Positions 10,141-19,037 are shown, counted from the first letter of the stretch. The stretch is DNA of 64,000 nt from GCA-2748575 sp965222725 (GCA_965222725.1 OZ244969.1:5890001-5954000); one strand, 5' to 3'. Made by a program: numbers and translations. The notes: a model not told the origin generated them from the sequence alone.

Positions 10141-10206
10141 GGCTGTTTCCTCCGCGATTCCCGTCCGGGATCAGATCCGCTCAAATCCATCACCCCAGAA
10201 ATACAA

Positions 10207-10238
10207 AAGCCTCTACTGAGGGGGCTCAATAGAGGCTT
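10207..10238 (-). terminator. Hairpin between mreB and mreC
   Basis: The outer arms AAGCCTCTA and TAGAGGCTT pair perfectly over 9 bp, with an inner TGAG/CTCA stem. On the minus strand the hairpin is followed by TTTTGTATTT. It lies 18 bp after the mreB stop and about 67 bp before mreC, so it could act as a leaky terminator or mRNA-stabilising stem that makes mreB more abundant than mreCD. Confidence 0.6.
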
Positions 10239-10256
10239 GCCAATCTGCACCATTGC

Positions 10257-11294
10257 CTAATCAACGGCAAACATATCAAAACCGCGCTTGTCCATCATCT
10301 CCATGGCGCGGCCACCACCACGGGCGACACAGGTGAGCGGGTCTTCAGCCACAATCACCGGCAGGCCGGTTTCTTCCGCCAGCAGGCGGTCCAGATCCCG
10401 TAACAGGGCACCACCGCCGGTCAGCACCAGGCCACGCTCGGCAATATCCGACGCCAGTTCCGGCGGCGATTGCTCCAGTGCACCTTTCACGGCACTGACA
10501 ATGGCTGACAGGGGCTCCTGCAGCGCTTCCAGAATTTCGTTACTGTTCAGGGTGAAGCTGCGGGGCACCCCTTCTGCCAGGTTGCGACCACGCACATCGA
10601 TTTCCAGCAGTTCATTGCCGGGATAGGCGCAACCGATTTCCTCTTTGATCCGCTCAGCGGTGGCTTCACCAATCAGGCTGCCGTAGTTGCGGCGCACGTA
10701 AGTCACAATGGCTTCGTCGAACTTGTCGCCGCCAACCCGTACGGAGTCGGAATACACCACCCCGTTCAGGGAAATCAAGGCAATCTCGGTGGTACCACCA
10801 CCAATGTCCACCACCATGGAACCGCTGGCTTCCTCTACCGGCAGGCCGGCACCGATGGCCGCCGCCATGGGCTCTTCAATCAGGTACACCTCACGGGCAC
10901 CGGCACCCAGAGCCGATTCCTTGATGGCTTTCTTCTCAACCTGGGTTGACTGGCAAGGTACACACACCAGCACACGGGGGCTGGGTGTGATAAAGGAATT
11001 CTCGTGGACTTTGTGAATAAAGTGCTGCAGCATTTTTTCGGTCACATGAAAATCTGCAATCACACCGTCTTTCAGGGGGCGGATGGCGGTAATATTACCC
11101 GGGGTACGACCCAGCATGCGTTTTGCGTCCATACCCACAGCAGCCACACTTTTCTGGCCGTTTTGCTGGCGAATAGCCACCACGGAAGGTTCATCCAACA
11201 CGATACCGCGATCTTTCACATAAATAAGAGTGTTGGCAGTCCCCAGATCGATAGACAGATCTGTGGAGAACATACCTCGTAAGCGCTTAAACAT
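10257..11294 (-). CDS. mreB: Rod shape-determining protein MreB
   Basis: 345 aa actin homologue. The phosphate-1 motif DLGTANTLIYVKDRGIVLDE is at residues 16-35, phosphate-2 at DIGGGTTEIA and the adenosine motif at LTGGGALLRDLD. It also has the N-terminal amphipathic MFKRLRGMFS membrane-binding segment. MreB forms membrane-bound filaments that organise lateral wall synthesis in rods, which indicates a rod-shaped host. It is the first gene of the minus-strand operon and diverges from gatC across a 408-bp gap that carries a tandem repeat. Confidence 0.98.
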   Translation of the reverse strand: MFKRLRGMFSTDLSIDLGTANTLIYVKDRGIVLDEPSVVAIRQQNGQKSVAAVGMDAKRMLGRTPGNITAIRPLKDGVIADFHVTEKMLQHFIHKVHENSFITPSPRVLVCVPCQSTQVEKKAIKESALGAGAREVYLIEEPMAAAIGAGLPVEEASGSMVVDIGGGTTEIALISLNGVVYSDSVRVGGDKFDEAIVTYVRRNYGSLIGEATAERIKEEIGCAYPGNELLEIDVRGRNLAEGVPRSFTLNSNEILEALQEPLSAIVSAVKGALEQSPPELASDIAERGLVLTGGGALLRDLDRLLAEETGLPVIVAEDPLTCVARGGGRAMEMMDKRGFDMFAVD

Positions 11295-11702
11295 AGAATC
11301 AGGACGTCAACTGTTAGAAACTTGGATATTATCTGCGGGCAAATCTAATGACTTGTGCCATTCAGGGAACCTATGATCAAGCCTATGCGGCTCCCTGACC
11401 GAATGGAGGCAACTCTAGCAGTGGAACCCCCATTCGGCAAGCTTCTTGTCATGAATTCGTCAGATATTTCAGCCACTTTGCGGACAATTTCCGGGTTTTT
11501 ACAAGAGCCGTCAGCGGTCATGTATCAGAGCCGTCAGCGGTCATGCATCAGAGCCATCAGCGGTCATGTATCAAAGCCGTCAGCGGTCTTGTATCAGCCC
11601 TTTTCCCTGCCTTTTCAGGCTTTTTTCTGGCGGGCGTTTTTCTGCTACTATTAGCCGCTTTTCAGATCTTCCAGAAAATCCAAACCGTTTAGGAACTCAA
11701 TC
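11295..11702. other. mreB-gatC divergent intergenic region
   Basis: 408 bp separating two divergent housekeeping operons. It must hold promoters for both mreB and gatCAB. The striking content is a 4 x 23-bp tandem repeat at 11504-11595. No convincing open reading frame is seen; the apparent frames are built from the repeat. The gatC side ends in a T-rich stretch with CTACTATTA near 11646-11654 as a possible -10 region. Confidence 0.7.
11504..11595. repeat. Four tandem copies of a 23-bp repeat
   Basis: Four head-to-tail copies of a 23-bp unit starting AGAGCCGTCAGCGGTCATGT. Copy 2 differs at one base (TGCATC), copy 3 at one (GCCATCAG) and copy 4 at two (AAAGCC, GTCTTG). Each contains the small inverted repeat CCG-TCAG-CGG. 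The array lies about 108 bp upstream of gatC and 210 bp upstream of mreB. 23 bp is not a multiple of three, so it is not a coding repeat. Repeated regulator sites or replication slippage are both possible. Confidence 0.9.
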
Positions 11703-11990
11703 ATGGCGCTTGATAACGATGAAGTGGCGAAAATTGCTCACCTCGCGCGGATTAAAATCGACCCGGAGAAAGCCCCGGAATACGCCGACAGCCTGTCCAG
11801 CATTCTGGGATTAGTGGAACAGTTGCAGGCGGTCAATACCGATAATACCGAGCCCATGGCCCACCCCATGGATGCCAGTCAGCGATTGCGGCCCGACGAA
11901 GTCACGGAAAGCAACCACCGTGACGAGTATCAGCAGATCGCGCCGGCCACCGAAGACGGCCTGTATCTGGTTCCCCGAGTGATTGAGTGA
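11703..11990 (+). CDS. gatC: Asp-tRNA(Asn)/Glu-tRNA(Gln) amidotransferase subunit C
   Basis: 95 aa, the standard GatC length. It opens MALDNDEVAKIAHLARIKID and ends LVPRVIE, with the conserved LRPDEVTES segment near residue 60. GatC is the small subunit that ties GatA and GatB together in the complex that amidates misacylated Glu-tRNA(Gln) and/or Asp-tRNA(Asn). It is first in gatCAB, and its stop is 11 bp before the gatA ATG. Confidence 0.97.
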   Translation: MALDNDEVAKIAHLARIKIDPEKAPEYADSLSSILGLVEQLQAVNTDNTEPMAHPMDASQRLRPDEVTESNHRDEYQQIAPATEDGLYLVPRVIE

Positions 11991-12001
11991 AGGAATCACC
12001 C

Positions 12002-13459
12002 ATGCATGACAAGACACTGACCGAATTAGCCGCCCTGCTGGACAGCAAAGCTGCCTCCAGTGTGGAAATCACCAGCCATTTTCTGGATCGTATCAAACAG
12101 CACGACGGTGAGCTGAACAGTTTTATCAGCATTACCGAAGACAACGCTCTTGCGCAGGCAAAAGCCGCCGACGAGCAACGCGCCAAAGGCAATGCCGGCC
12201 CCATGACCGGCCTGCCCATTGCCCACAAGGATATCTTCTGCACCCGGGGCGTAAAAACCAGTTGCGGCTCCCGCATGCTGGATAACTTTATCGCCCCTTA
12301 CAACGCCACCGTGGTGGAAAAGCTCAGCGACGCCGGTGTGGTGTGCCTGGGCAAAACCAATATGGACGAGTTCGCCATGGGCTCTTCCAACGAAACCAGT
12401 TTTTACGGTGCCGTAAAAAATCCCTGGCAGACGGATTATGTGCCCGGTGGTTCCTCCGGTGGATCTGCCGCAGCCGTGGGTGCCCGCCTGGCACCGGCCG
12501 CCACCGGCACCGACACCGGCGGCTCCATTCGCCAGCCGGCCAGCCTGTGCGGCATTACGGGCCTGAAACCCACCTATGGTCGGGTGTCCCGTTGGGGGAT
12601 GATTGCCTTTGCTTCCAGCCTCGATCAAGGCGGCCCCATGACCCAATCGGTGGAAGACGCGGCCCTGATGCTGAGTGCCATGGCGGGATTCGATACCCGG
12701 GATTCCACCTCGATCGACCAGCCGGTGCCGGATTATCAGGCAGCGCTGAATGATGATATCGCCGGGCTCAAGATCGGCCTGCCGAAAGAATTCTTCCAGA
12801 AAGGCCTGTCGGACGAAGTGCGCGCCGTGATCGACGCGGCCGTTAAGCAATACGAAACCATGGGCGCGGTGGTGAAAGAAGTTTCGCTGCCCAATGCCAC
12901 CCTGGCGGTGCCGGCGTACTACGTGATTGCCCCGGCGGAAGCCTCCTCCAACCTGTCCCGTTACGACGGCGTGCGTTTTGGCTATCGCTGTGAAAGCCCG
13001 GCAGACCTCACCGACCTGTACGAGCGCAGCCGCGCCGAAGGGTTTGGTGAAGAGGTAAAACGCCGCATCATGGTAGGCACCTATGCGTTATCCGCCGGCT
13101 ACTACGATGCCTATTACCTGAAAGCCCAGAAAGTGCGCCGCCTGATCAAGGAAGATTACGACAACGCCTTTAAAGAGGTGGATGTGATCATGGGCCCCAC
13201 GGCGCCCACGCCGGGATTTAAACTGGGTGAAAAAGCCGATGATCCGGTGTCCATGTACCTGTCCGACATTTACACCATTGCCGTAAACCTGGCGGGTTTG
13301 CCTGCGCTTACCCTGCCGGCAGGATTTGCCGGTCAACTGCCCGTAGGGCTGCAGATCATCGGCAGACATTTTGATGAAAGCAAACTTCTGAACGTTGGCC
13401 ACCGTTACCAGCTGGAAACGGACTGGCACCGACAACTACCGGAAAACTTCAAAGGCTAA
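12002..13459 (+). CDS. gatA: Amidotransferase subunit A (amidase)
   Basis: 485 aa from the ATG at 12002, which follows AAGGA with 7-base spacing. A GTG 15 bp upstream overlaps the gatC stop and is less likely. The amidase-signature catalytic residues are all present: K76 (IAHKDIF), Ser-cis S151 (GGSSGGSAA) and S175 (DTGGSIRQPA). GatA releases ammonia from glutamine for GatB to use on the tRNA-bound acyl phosphate. The middle gene of gatCAB. Confidence 0.97.
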   Translation: MHDKTLTELAALLDSKAASSVEITSHFLDRIKQHDGELNSFISITEDNALAQAKAADEQRAKGNAGPMTGLPIAHKDIFCTRGVKTSCGSRMLDNFIAPYNATVVEKLSDAGVVCLGKTNMDEFAMGSSNETSFYGAVKNPWQTDYVPGGSSGGSAAAVGARLAPAATGTDTGGSIRQPASLCGITGLKPTYGRVSRWGMIAFASSLDQGGPMTQSVEDAALMLSAMAGFDTRDSTSIDQPVPDYQAALNDDIAGLKIGLPKEFFQKGLSDEVRAVIDAAVKQYETMGAVVKEVSLPNATLAVPAYYVIAPAEASSNLSRYDGVRFGYRCESPADLTDLYERSRAEGFGEEVKRRIMVGTYALSAGYYDAYYLKAQKVRRLIKEDYDNAFKEVDVIMGPTAPTPGFKLGEKADDPVSMYLSDIYTIAVNLAGLPALTLPAGFAGQLPVGLQIIGRHFDESKLLNVGHRYQLETDWHRQLPENFKG

Positions 13460-13479
13460 CGTTGCAAGAGGATTAGATC

Positions 13480-14925
13480 ATGGAATGGGAAACCATTATC
13501 GGGCTGGAAATTCACGTTCAGCTTTCCACCCGTTCAAAAATATTTTCCGGCAGCAGCACAGCGTTTGGTGCCGAAGCCAACACCCAGGCCAGCCTGGTGG
13601 ATCTGGGCATGCCCGGTGTATTACCGGTACTGAATGAAGACGCCGTTAAAAAAGCCGTAAAATTCGGCCTGGCCATAGACGCACATATTGCCCCCAAATC
13701 CGTGTTCGCACGGAAAAACTACTTTTACCCCGACCTGCCCAAAGGCTACCAGATCAGCCAGTTTGAACTACCCATTGTGGGCGTGGGCAGTGTCGATATC
13801 AGCCTCAGCGATGGCAGCACCAAAACCATCGGGGTTACCCGTGCCCACCTGGAAGAAGATGCCGGCAAATCATTACATGAAGATTTTCACGGCATGAGCG
13901 GTATTGACCTGAACCGGGCCGGCACCCCTTTACTGGAAATTGTCTCCGAGCCGGATATCCGCTCCGCCGAAGAAGCCGTGGCCTACCTGAAAGCCATTCA
14001 TTCCATTGTGCGCTATCTGGATATTTCCGATGGCAACATGGCAGAAGGCTCCATGCGTTGCGATGTGAACGTATCGGTGCGTCTGAAAGGTGAAGAGGAA
14101 TTCCGCACCCGAACCGAAACCAAGAACGTCAACTCCTTCAAGTTTGTGGAAAAAGCCATTGAGCTGGAAGTGGAACGCCAGATCGATCTGTATGAAAGCG
14201 GCGGGAAAGTGGTTCAGGAAACCCGTTTATTTGATGCGGTAAAAAATGAAAGCCGCTCCATGCGCACCAAAGAGGAAGCCAACGACTACCGTTATTTTCC
14301 TGACCCGGATCTGCTGCCGGTGGAAGTCACCACTGATTATCTGGAAGAAGTGCGCAGCCATTTGCCGGAACTGCCGGCCCAGAAAGTGGCGCGATTTCAG
14401 TCGGAGCTTGGCCTGTCGGATTACGACGCCCGGGTGCTGGCAGCCGATAAAGCCCTGGCGGATTTCTTTGAAACCGTTATTAAAGAATCCGGCGCCCCTG
14501 CCAAGCTGGCGGCCAACTGGGTAACCAGTGAAATCATGGGCGCCCTGAACAAAAACGATCTGGATATCAGTGAAAGCCCGGTGAGTGCCGAACAGATCGG
14601 TGGCCTGTTAAAACGCATTCAGGACAACACCATTTCCGGCAAGATTGCCAAAACGGTATTCGAGGACATGTGGAGCAACGGCGGCAGTGCCGATGACATT
14701 ATTGAAGCCAAAGGCCTGAAGCAGGTCACCGACACCAGCGCCATTGAAGCCATGGTGGATGAGGTGATTGCCGGCAGCCCGGCTCAGGTGGAACAGTACC
14801 TTGCCGCCGATGACAACAAGCGTAAAAAACTGATCGGCTACTTTGTGGGGCAGGTAATGAAAGCCTCCAAAGGCAAAGCCAATCCGCAGCAGGTGAACCA
14901 GGTTCTGGCCAGCAAGCTGAAATAG
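13480..14925 (+). CDS. gatB: Amidotransferase subunit B
   Basis: 481 aa. The N-terminal GatB/PET112 kinase-like domain opens WETIIGLEIHVQLSTRSKIF and contains ARKNYFYPDLPKGYQISQ and LNRAGTPLLEIVSEPD. The C-terminal helical YqeY-like tail (about residues 330-480) binds tRNA. GatB phosphorylates the misacylated Glu/Asp on the tRNA and transfers ammonia delivered from GatA. A separator of 20 bp follows gatA, and a strong terminator follows the gene. Confidence 0.97.
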   Translation: MEWETIIGLEIHVQLSTRSKIFSGSSTAFGAEANTQASLVDLGMPGVLPVLNEDAVKKAVKFGLAIDAHIAPKSVFARKNYFYPDLPKGYQISQFELPIVGVGSVDISLSDGSTKTIGVTRAHLEEDAGKSLHEDFHGMSGIDLNRAGTPLLEIVSEPDIRSAEEAVAYLKAIHSIVRYLDISDGNMAEGSMRCDVNVSVRLKGEEEFRTRTETKNVNSFKFVEKAIELEVERQIDLYESGGKVVQETRLFDAVKNESRSMRTKEEANDYRYFPDPDLLPVEVTTDYLEEVRSHLPELPAQKVARFQSELGLSDYDARVLAADKALADFFETVIKESGAPAKLAANWVTSEIMGALNKNDLDISESPVSAEQIGGLLKRIQDNTISGKIAKTVFEDMWSNGGSADDIIEAKGLKQVTDTSAIEAMVDEVIAGSPAQVEQYLAADDNKRKKLIGYFVGQVMKASKGKANPQQVNQVLASKLK

Positions 14926-14969
14926 CGTTGGTCCGTTCCCCAGCTATTGAGTTCGCTCTGCAGATAATA

Positions 14970-15001
14970 AAAAGCCCGCGTCAGCAAACGCGGGCTTTTT
15001 A
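14970..15001. terminator. Bidirectional terminator between gatB and the histidine kinase
   Basis: AAAGCCCGCG and CGCGGGCTTT form a perfect 10-bp stem with an 8-base loop, flanked by A-runs on the left and T-runs on the right. It therefore serves gatB on the plus strand and the converging kinase gene on the minus strand. Confidence 0.9.
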
Positions 15002-15060
15002 TTGGTACATCTTCATCATAAAACTGATGCCAGCTTAACGCCGGCACCGCCACCCCTGGG

Positions 15061-17883
15061 TCAGGACAACAGTTTTATCAACACCTGAGACAGCTTATCC
15101 AGATCCACCGGTTTGGTAATATAGTCATCAAAACCGGCGTCCATGCCCCGTTTGATATCCTCGTCCGTGGTAGAAGAACTGAGGGCAATCACCGGTGTCT
15201 GCGCCAGTGCCGCATCTTCCTTGATCATCTTCAGCAAGGCAAAGCCGTCCATGCCCGGCATGTTGATATCCAGAACAATCAAATCCGGGTTTTCCTCCCG
15301 CGCTATCTCCAGGCCCAGCGGCCCGTTGACTGCTGGATAAAAGCGGCCAATGGCCAGCTTTTCTATCAAATGTTCCATCAATTTGATGTTGGCAGGCTGA
15401 TCTTCCACGTAGAGAATTTTTTTCTGCGTCGCAGCTTCGGCATCCGGCCTGGCCGCCAGCAATGAATTTGTGGTATTCGGCTCCGGTTTACGGCCTGTAA
15501 TCACACGGTTCAGGGGCAACTCAATCCAGAAGGTGGAGCCCATGTATTTGTAACTTTCCAGACCAATGGCGCCGCCCATCAACTCCACCAGACTTTTAGA
15601 AATCACCAGGCCGATTCCGGTGCCTTTTACCGACGAGTTATCGGCAGAAGCCCGTTCAAATGGCTGAAAGAGTCTTTCCTGCTCGGAGTCTGTCAGGCCA
15701 ACACCGGAATCCGTTACACTGATTCGCAGCCGGTCACCAGTGGTGGGTTCTGCACTCACCGATACAGTGCCGTCGGCATGATTGAATTTCACTGCATTGG
15801 ACAGCAGGTTCAATACCACCTGTTTGAGCCGAAACGGATCTGCATTAACAATAAAGGTCTGTTGCTCACTCAGATGATTGAATACCTTGATGCCCCGCGT
15901 GCTTGCCTGCCCTTTGGTGAGTTCAACGCAATCCGCCATCAGCGAATTCATATTCACATCTTCGCAGTTCACCACAAAGGTACCGGCTTCAATTCGGGCC
16001 AGGTCCAGAATGTCGTCAATCACTTCCAGCAAATGATTACCGGCGGTGCGAATTTCTTTCACCGATTCCCGCTGCCGTTCTGTCAATTGCCCTTCACCCA
16101 TATCCAGCAACTGGGCAAACCCTACAATGGCATTCATGGGTGTGCGTAACTCATGACTCATGGATGACAGAAACCGCGACTTGGCCACGTTGGCATTACG
16201 GGCTCTTTCCACGGCAAGCTTGAGTTCGTTCTGCTGGCCTTTTATCTGGGTCAGGTCACGAATACTGATAATTTTAACGGTGTTGTCACCCACCTTGTCG
16301 CTTTTCTGCTGAACCTCTACCGGAAAACGACGACCATGTTTATCAATGCCCTCTGACGCCACCACCTGGCCCTGCCCTTCGATAAACACCAGATCCGTCG
16401 TAAAAAGCTTCAGTTTGAGCGGTTTGTTCAACAGTTCTTCCGGTGTATAAGCAAACAGTTTCAGGAAGCGTTCATTCACGTTTACCACCAGGTTATTGTT
16501 CACCACCAGCATGGCATCAAACGCGGACTGCACCAGCAGGTCAAAGCTCTGTTGATACAGACGGCAGTCGGCTTCCATCTGCTTGTGTTGCGACAGATCC
16601 TGCAGCACCACCAGGTAACGGCGCGGCTCTTCATCAAAGGAAGGGTTAATGGAAATCAGCAGGGGAATTTCGTGACCATCCCGGTGGTAGCCCACCACTT
16701 CCCTGCCACGGCCGAATATTCTGGAAAGCCTGTGCTCGTCAGGATTATCGATGTATTCATAGTGCCGCTCCCGCAAGCGATGGGGCACCAGAAAATTCAC
16801 GTTCCGGCCCAGCAACTCCTGCTGGGTATAACCGAAAATCGTTTCTGCCGTCTGATTGAATGATTCGATACACCCCTGATTGTCGGTAATGATTACGCCA
16901 CCAATGGCGCGATCAAACATCCGCATATAATTTTGCGACAGTTTTGCCAGGCTGGCTTCCAGACGGCGTCTTTCACTGATGGTGCCCAGCAACAGCAGCA
17001 GTGTGACCAGCGCCGTACACAAAAACAATTGCAGCTCGATCAGAGAGCGGTTCAATTCCTCGGACTGGAAAGGGCCCGCGCCCTGGGAGGTTACCGTCAC
17101 TGCTGCACCTGACATCAGCACCGCGCCCAGAATCACCACATGGCCGGGAAAGCGCAAGGCTCCCCAAAGCAGCACCGGCAACACCATAAACAGGGGCAAT
17201 GGCAGATGGGCATCGGCAATCAGCCCCAGAGTCAGGCTGCACACCAGCGCCAGCACTGCAGCAAATGCCAGCAACTCGCGCCAGTCGACATTCCGCAACC
17301 AGCGCTTGTTAAACCAGTCATTCAATGTCAGCAGCAGGGGCGTTATCAGGATGACTCCTACCCCGTCGCCGACCCACCAGGTTACCCAGACATAAGTGTA
17401 TTCAGTCCAGGAAAGCAGCCCCACCACCGCCAGACCGGTAACGCCGAACACGGCACTGACAGCACCGCCAATTACAGCCCCGAACAAGACAAACTGCGCT
17501 ACCTGAAGCGTGGTACCAAAGGGCCGGTGGGTGCCGGTGTAGCGCTGAATCATATAGGCCGAGATCAGTGCTGCCAGGGTATCGCCCACCCCATTGGCGG
17601 TGCCGGAAATAAAGGACACCCCCAGATTGCTGAAGTTTTCCCAGTCGATATATGCCCATACATTGCCGATAAAAGCCCCCAGCCAGATCCCGGGCCAGAT
17701 CACCGATCCACGCAATAACACCACAGCCAGCACAATGCCGGAAGGCAGCCATACAGGAGTGACATTCCCCGGCGGTATCGCCAACAGCTGGCCCAGCCGG
17801 GCCGTTGCCACATACATAGCAGCCAGGAGAATAATCTCAACAAAGGTCCTGCCCATTGAGGCCTGAGGGTTTTCCTGCATCAA
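15061..17883 (-). CDS. MASE1-PAS-PAS hybrid sensor histidine kinase with receiver domain
   Basis: 940 aa inner-membrane sensor. An N-terminal MASE1 domain with about eight membrane segments (residues about 15-305) is followed by two PAS domains (about 325-435 and 450-560). The HisKA domain carries phospho-accepting H577 in SSMSHELRTP, and the HATPase domain has DSGVGL and GTGIGL boxes. The C-terminal receiver has D872 in LIVLDINMPGMDG and K in DYITKPVDL. MASE1 is a predicted sensory membrane domain without a firmly known ligand. No cognate regulator or output gene is adjacent, so it is an orphan. It converges with gatB. Confidence 0.93.
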   Translation of the reverse strand: MMQENPQASMGRTFVEIILLAAMYVATARLGQLLAIPPGNVTPVWLPSGIVLAVVLLRGSVIWPGIWLGAFIGNVWAYIDWENFSNLGVSFISGTANGVGDTLAALISAYMIQRYTGTHRPFGTTLQVAQFVLFGAVIGGAVSAVFGVTGLAVVGLLSWTEYTYVWVTWWVGDGVGVILITPLLLTLNDWFNKRWLRNVDWRELLAFAAVLALVCSLTLGLIADAHLPLPLFMVLPVLLWGALRFPGHVVILGAVLMSGAAVTVTSQGAGPFQSEELNRSLIELQLFLCTALVTLLLLLGTISERRRLEASLAKLSQNYMRMFDRAIGGVIITDNQGCIESFNQTAETIFGYTQQELLGRNVNFLVPHRLRERHYEYIDNPDEHRLSRIFGRGREVVGYHRDGHEIPLLISINPSFDEEPRRYLVVLQDLSQHKQMEADCRLYQQSFDLLVQSAFDAMLVVNNNLVVNVNERFLKLFAYTPEELLNKPLKLKLFTTDLVFIEGQGQVVASEGIDKHGRRFPVEVQQKSDKVGDNTVKIISIRDLTQIKGQQNELKLAVERARNANVAKSRFLSSMSHELRTPMNAIVGFAQLLDMGEGQLTERQRESVKEIRTAGNHLLEVIDDILDLARIEAGTFVVNCEDVNMNSLMADCVELTKGQASTRGIKVFNHLSEQQTFIVNADPFRLKQVVLNLLSNAVKFNHADGTVSVSAEPTTGDRLRISVTDSGVGLTDSEQERLFQPFERASADNSSVKGTGIGLVISKSLVELMGGAIGLESYKYMGSTFWIELPLNRVITGRKPEPNTTNSLLAARPDAEAATQKKILYVEDQPANIKLMEHLIEKLAIGRFYPAVNGPLGLEIAREENPDLIVLDINMPGMDGFALLKMIKEDAALAQTPVIALSSSTTDEDIKRGMDAGFDDYITKPVDLDKLSQVLIKLLS

Positions 17884-18023
17884 CGACTGAATACTCGTTA
17901 TTGTGTGGGGGGATTGGTGGCAATGAAATTACTGATAAGCTTAGCCAAGGTTATGAATCTAAGCAAAAACAGCGCCTTGCGTGAGTGCTACGAATGAAGG
18001 AATGACAGGCAGGAAAAATAACC

Positions 18024-18046
18024 GGGGCCCATGCCAAACGGGCCCC
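18024..18046 (-). terminator. Probable terminator of the SDR gene
   Basis: GGGGCCC and GGGCCCC form a perfect 7-bp stem with a 9-base loop, about 37 bp past the SDR stop. On the minus strand it is followed by GGTTATTTTTCC. The U-tract is imperfect, so the call is moderate. Confidence 0.6.
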
Positions 18047-18082
18047 TTATAAGTTTATTTAAAAATTGACGCTGGCAGGTCA

Positions 18083-18841
18083 TCAGGCCTGCAATGCGCC
18101 CGCCATTTTACGGCTGATCGCCCGGGGCGACAGCTTGGCCATAAAGGCACCGAACCAGTTCTTGAACCCGGGAATCACAATGGCGCTGTGACGTTTTTTC
18201 AGGGCTTTACGTACCACGGCTTCGGATGTCATGGTGCCCGCCTTGAACAGAAGGGTATCTGTCATATTGGCTTCCCGGGCAAATTCGGTTTCGGTCGCGC
18301 CGGGGCAAAGAGCCGATACCGCCACCCGGCCCTTCAGCTCTTCATGGAGCGCCTCGGAGAATGTCAGCACAAAAGACTTGGTGGCATAGTAAATGGCCAT
18401 ATTCGGGCCCGCCTGGAAGCTGGCGGTGGAGGCCACATTAATGATGAAGGCACCCTGCTGGGCCTGCAGCAGCGGCAGCAAACGATGGGTCAGATCCACC
18501 AGCACAGTCACATTCACCTGAATCATATTGAGCTGCCGCTCCAGGGGAATATCCGTGAACTTGCCACGATCTCCGAACCCGGCATTATTGATCAGACCGT
18601 TCAGCTGCCAGCCCTGCGCCTGAACTTTATCTGCCAGCGCCTGACCGGCGCCCGGCTGAGCCAGATCCAGCGCCACGGTTTCCACCTGCACGCCATGTTG
18701 CCCGGACAGTTCGCCGGCAATCTGCTGCAGACGCTCCTCCCGGCGTGCCACCAGTATCAGGTTTTCCCCTGCCTGGGCCAGCTGCTTTGCAAACTCTTCA
18801 CCAATGCCGGCGCTGGCGCCGGTGATCAATACATACCTCAT
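18083..18841 (-). CDS. Short-chain dehydrogenase/reductase
   Basis: 252 aa classical SDR. The Rossmann glycine motif TGASAGIG is at residues 7-14, NNAGFGD near 88, then the Ser (NVASTASFQAG) and YATK active site, and the structural PGATETEF. Classical SDRs use NAD(P)H to reduce or oxidise carbonyl/hydroxyl groups, here possibly acyl or lipid substrates; the substrate is unknown. The promoter carries a 34-bp inverted-repeat operator (18881-18914) 40 bp upstream of the start, so expression is probably repressor-controlled. Confidence 0.9.
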   Translation of the reverse strand: MRYVLITGASAGIGEEFAKQLAQAGENLILVARREERLQQIAGELSGQHGVQVETVALDLAQPGAGQALADKVQAQGWQLNGLINNAGFGDRGKFTDIPLERQLNMIQVNVTVLVDLTHRLLPLLQAQQGAFIINVASTASFQAGPNMAIYYATKSFVLTFSEALHEELKGRVAVSALCPGATETEFAREANMTDTLLFKAGTMTSEAVVRKALKKRHSAIVIPGFKNWFGAFMAKLSPRAISRKMAGALQA

Positions 18842-18880
18842 AATTTCACCCTTTCAGTTACCATTTCAAAACAAGTTAAT

Positions 18881-18914
18881 GACCAGTGGTCACCAATGTT
18901 AGTGACCACTGGTC
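18881..18914. promoter_or_regulatory. Inverted-repeat operator upstream of the SDR gene
   Basis: Two perfect 13-bp arms, GACCAGTGGTCAC and GTGACCACTGGTC, are separated by 8 bases. Each arm contains the near-palindrome ACCAGTGGT, so the site looks like two half-operators. The form resembles TetR-family operators in lipid-related regulons (inference). No tetR-like gene lies nearby. Confidence 0.7.
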
Positions 18915-19010
18915 TCTTAGTCAAGCGCAAAGTTGGCAACTTCGGCGCCATTTGCTTAACCCTTTGATTTATGGTGTTTTAAAAAACAGTGCCACAGCCC
19001 TGCGAACTGA

Positions 19011-19037
19011 TTGAAAAAAATACTTTTGTGGTAATAT
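19011..19037 (+). promoter_or_regulatory. Putative sigma-70 promoter of the ion channel gene
   Basis: TTGAAA (19011-19016) and TAATAT (19032-19037) are separated by 15 bases, slightly short of the ideal. They lie about 63 bp upstream of the chosen start at 19100. Confidence 0.4.

Noticed and set aside
11504..11595. CRISPR array
   Set aside because: The copies are directly adjacent with no spacers, and no cas genes are present.
11355..11654. 99-codon frame spanning the 23-bp repeats
   Set aside because: The apparent protein is translation of a 23-bp repeat that shifts frame with each copy. No ribosome site or homology.
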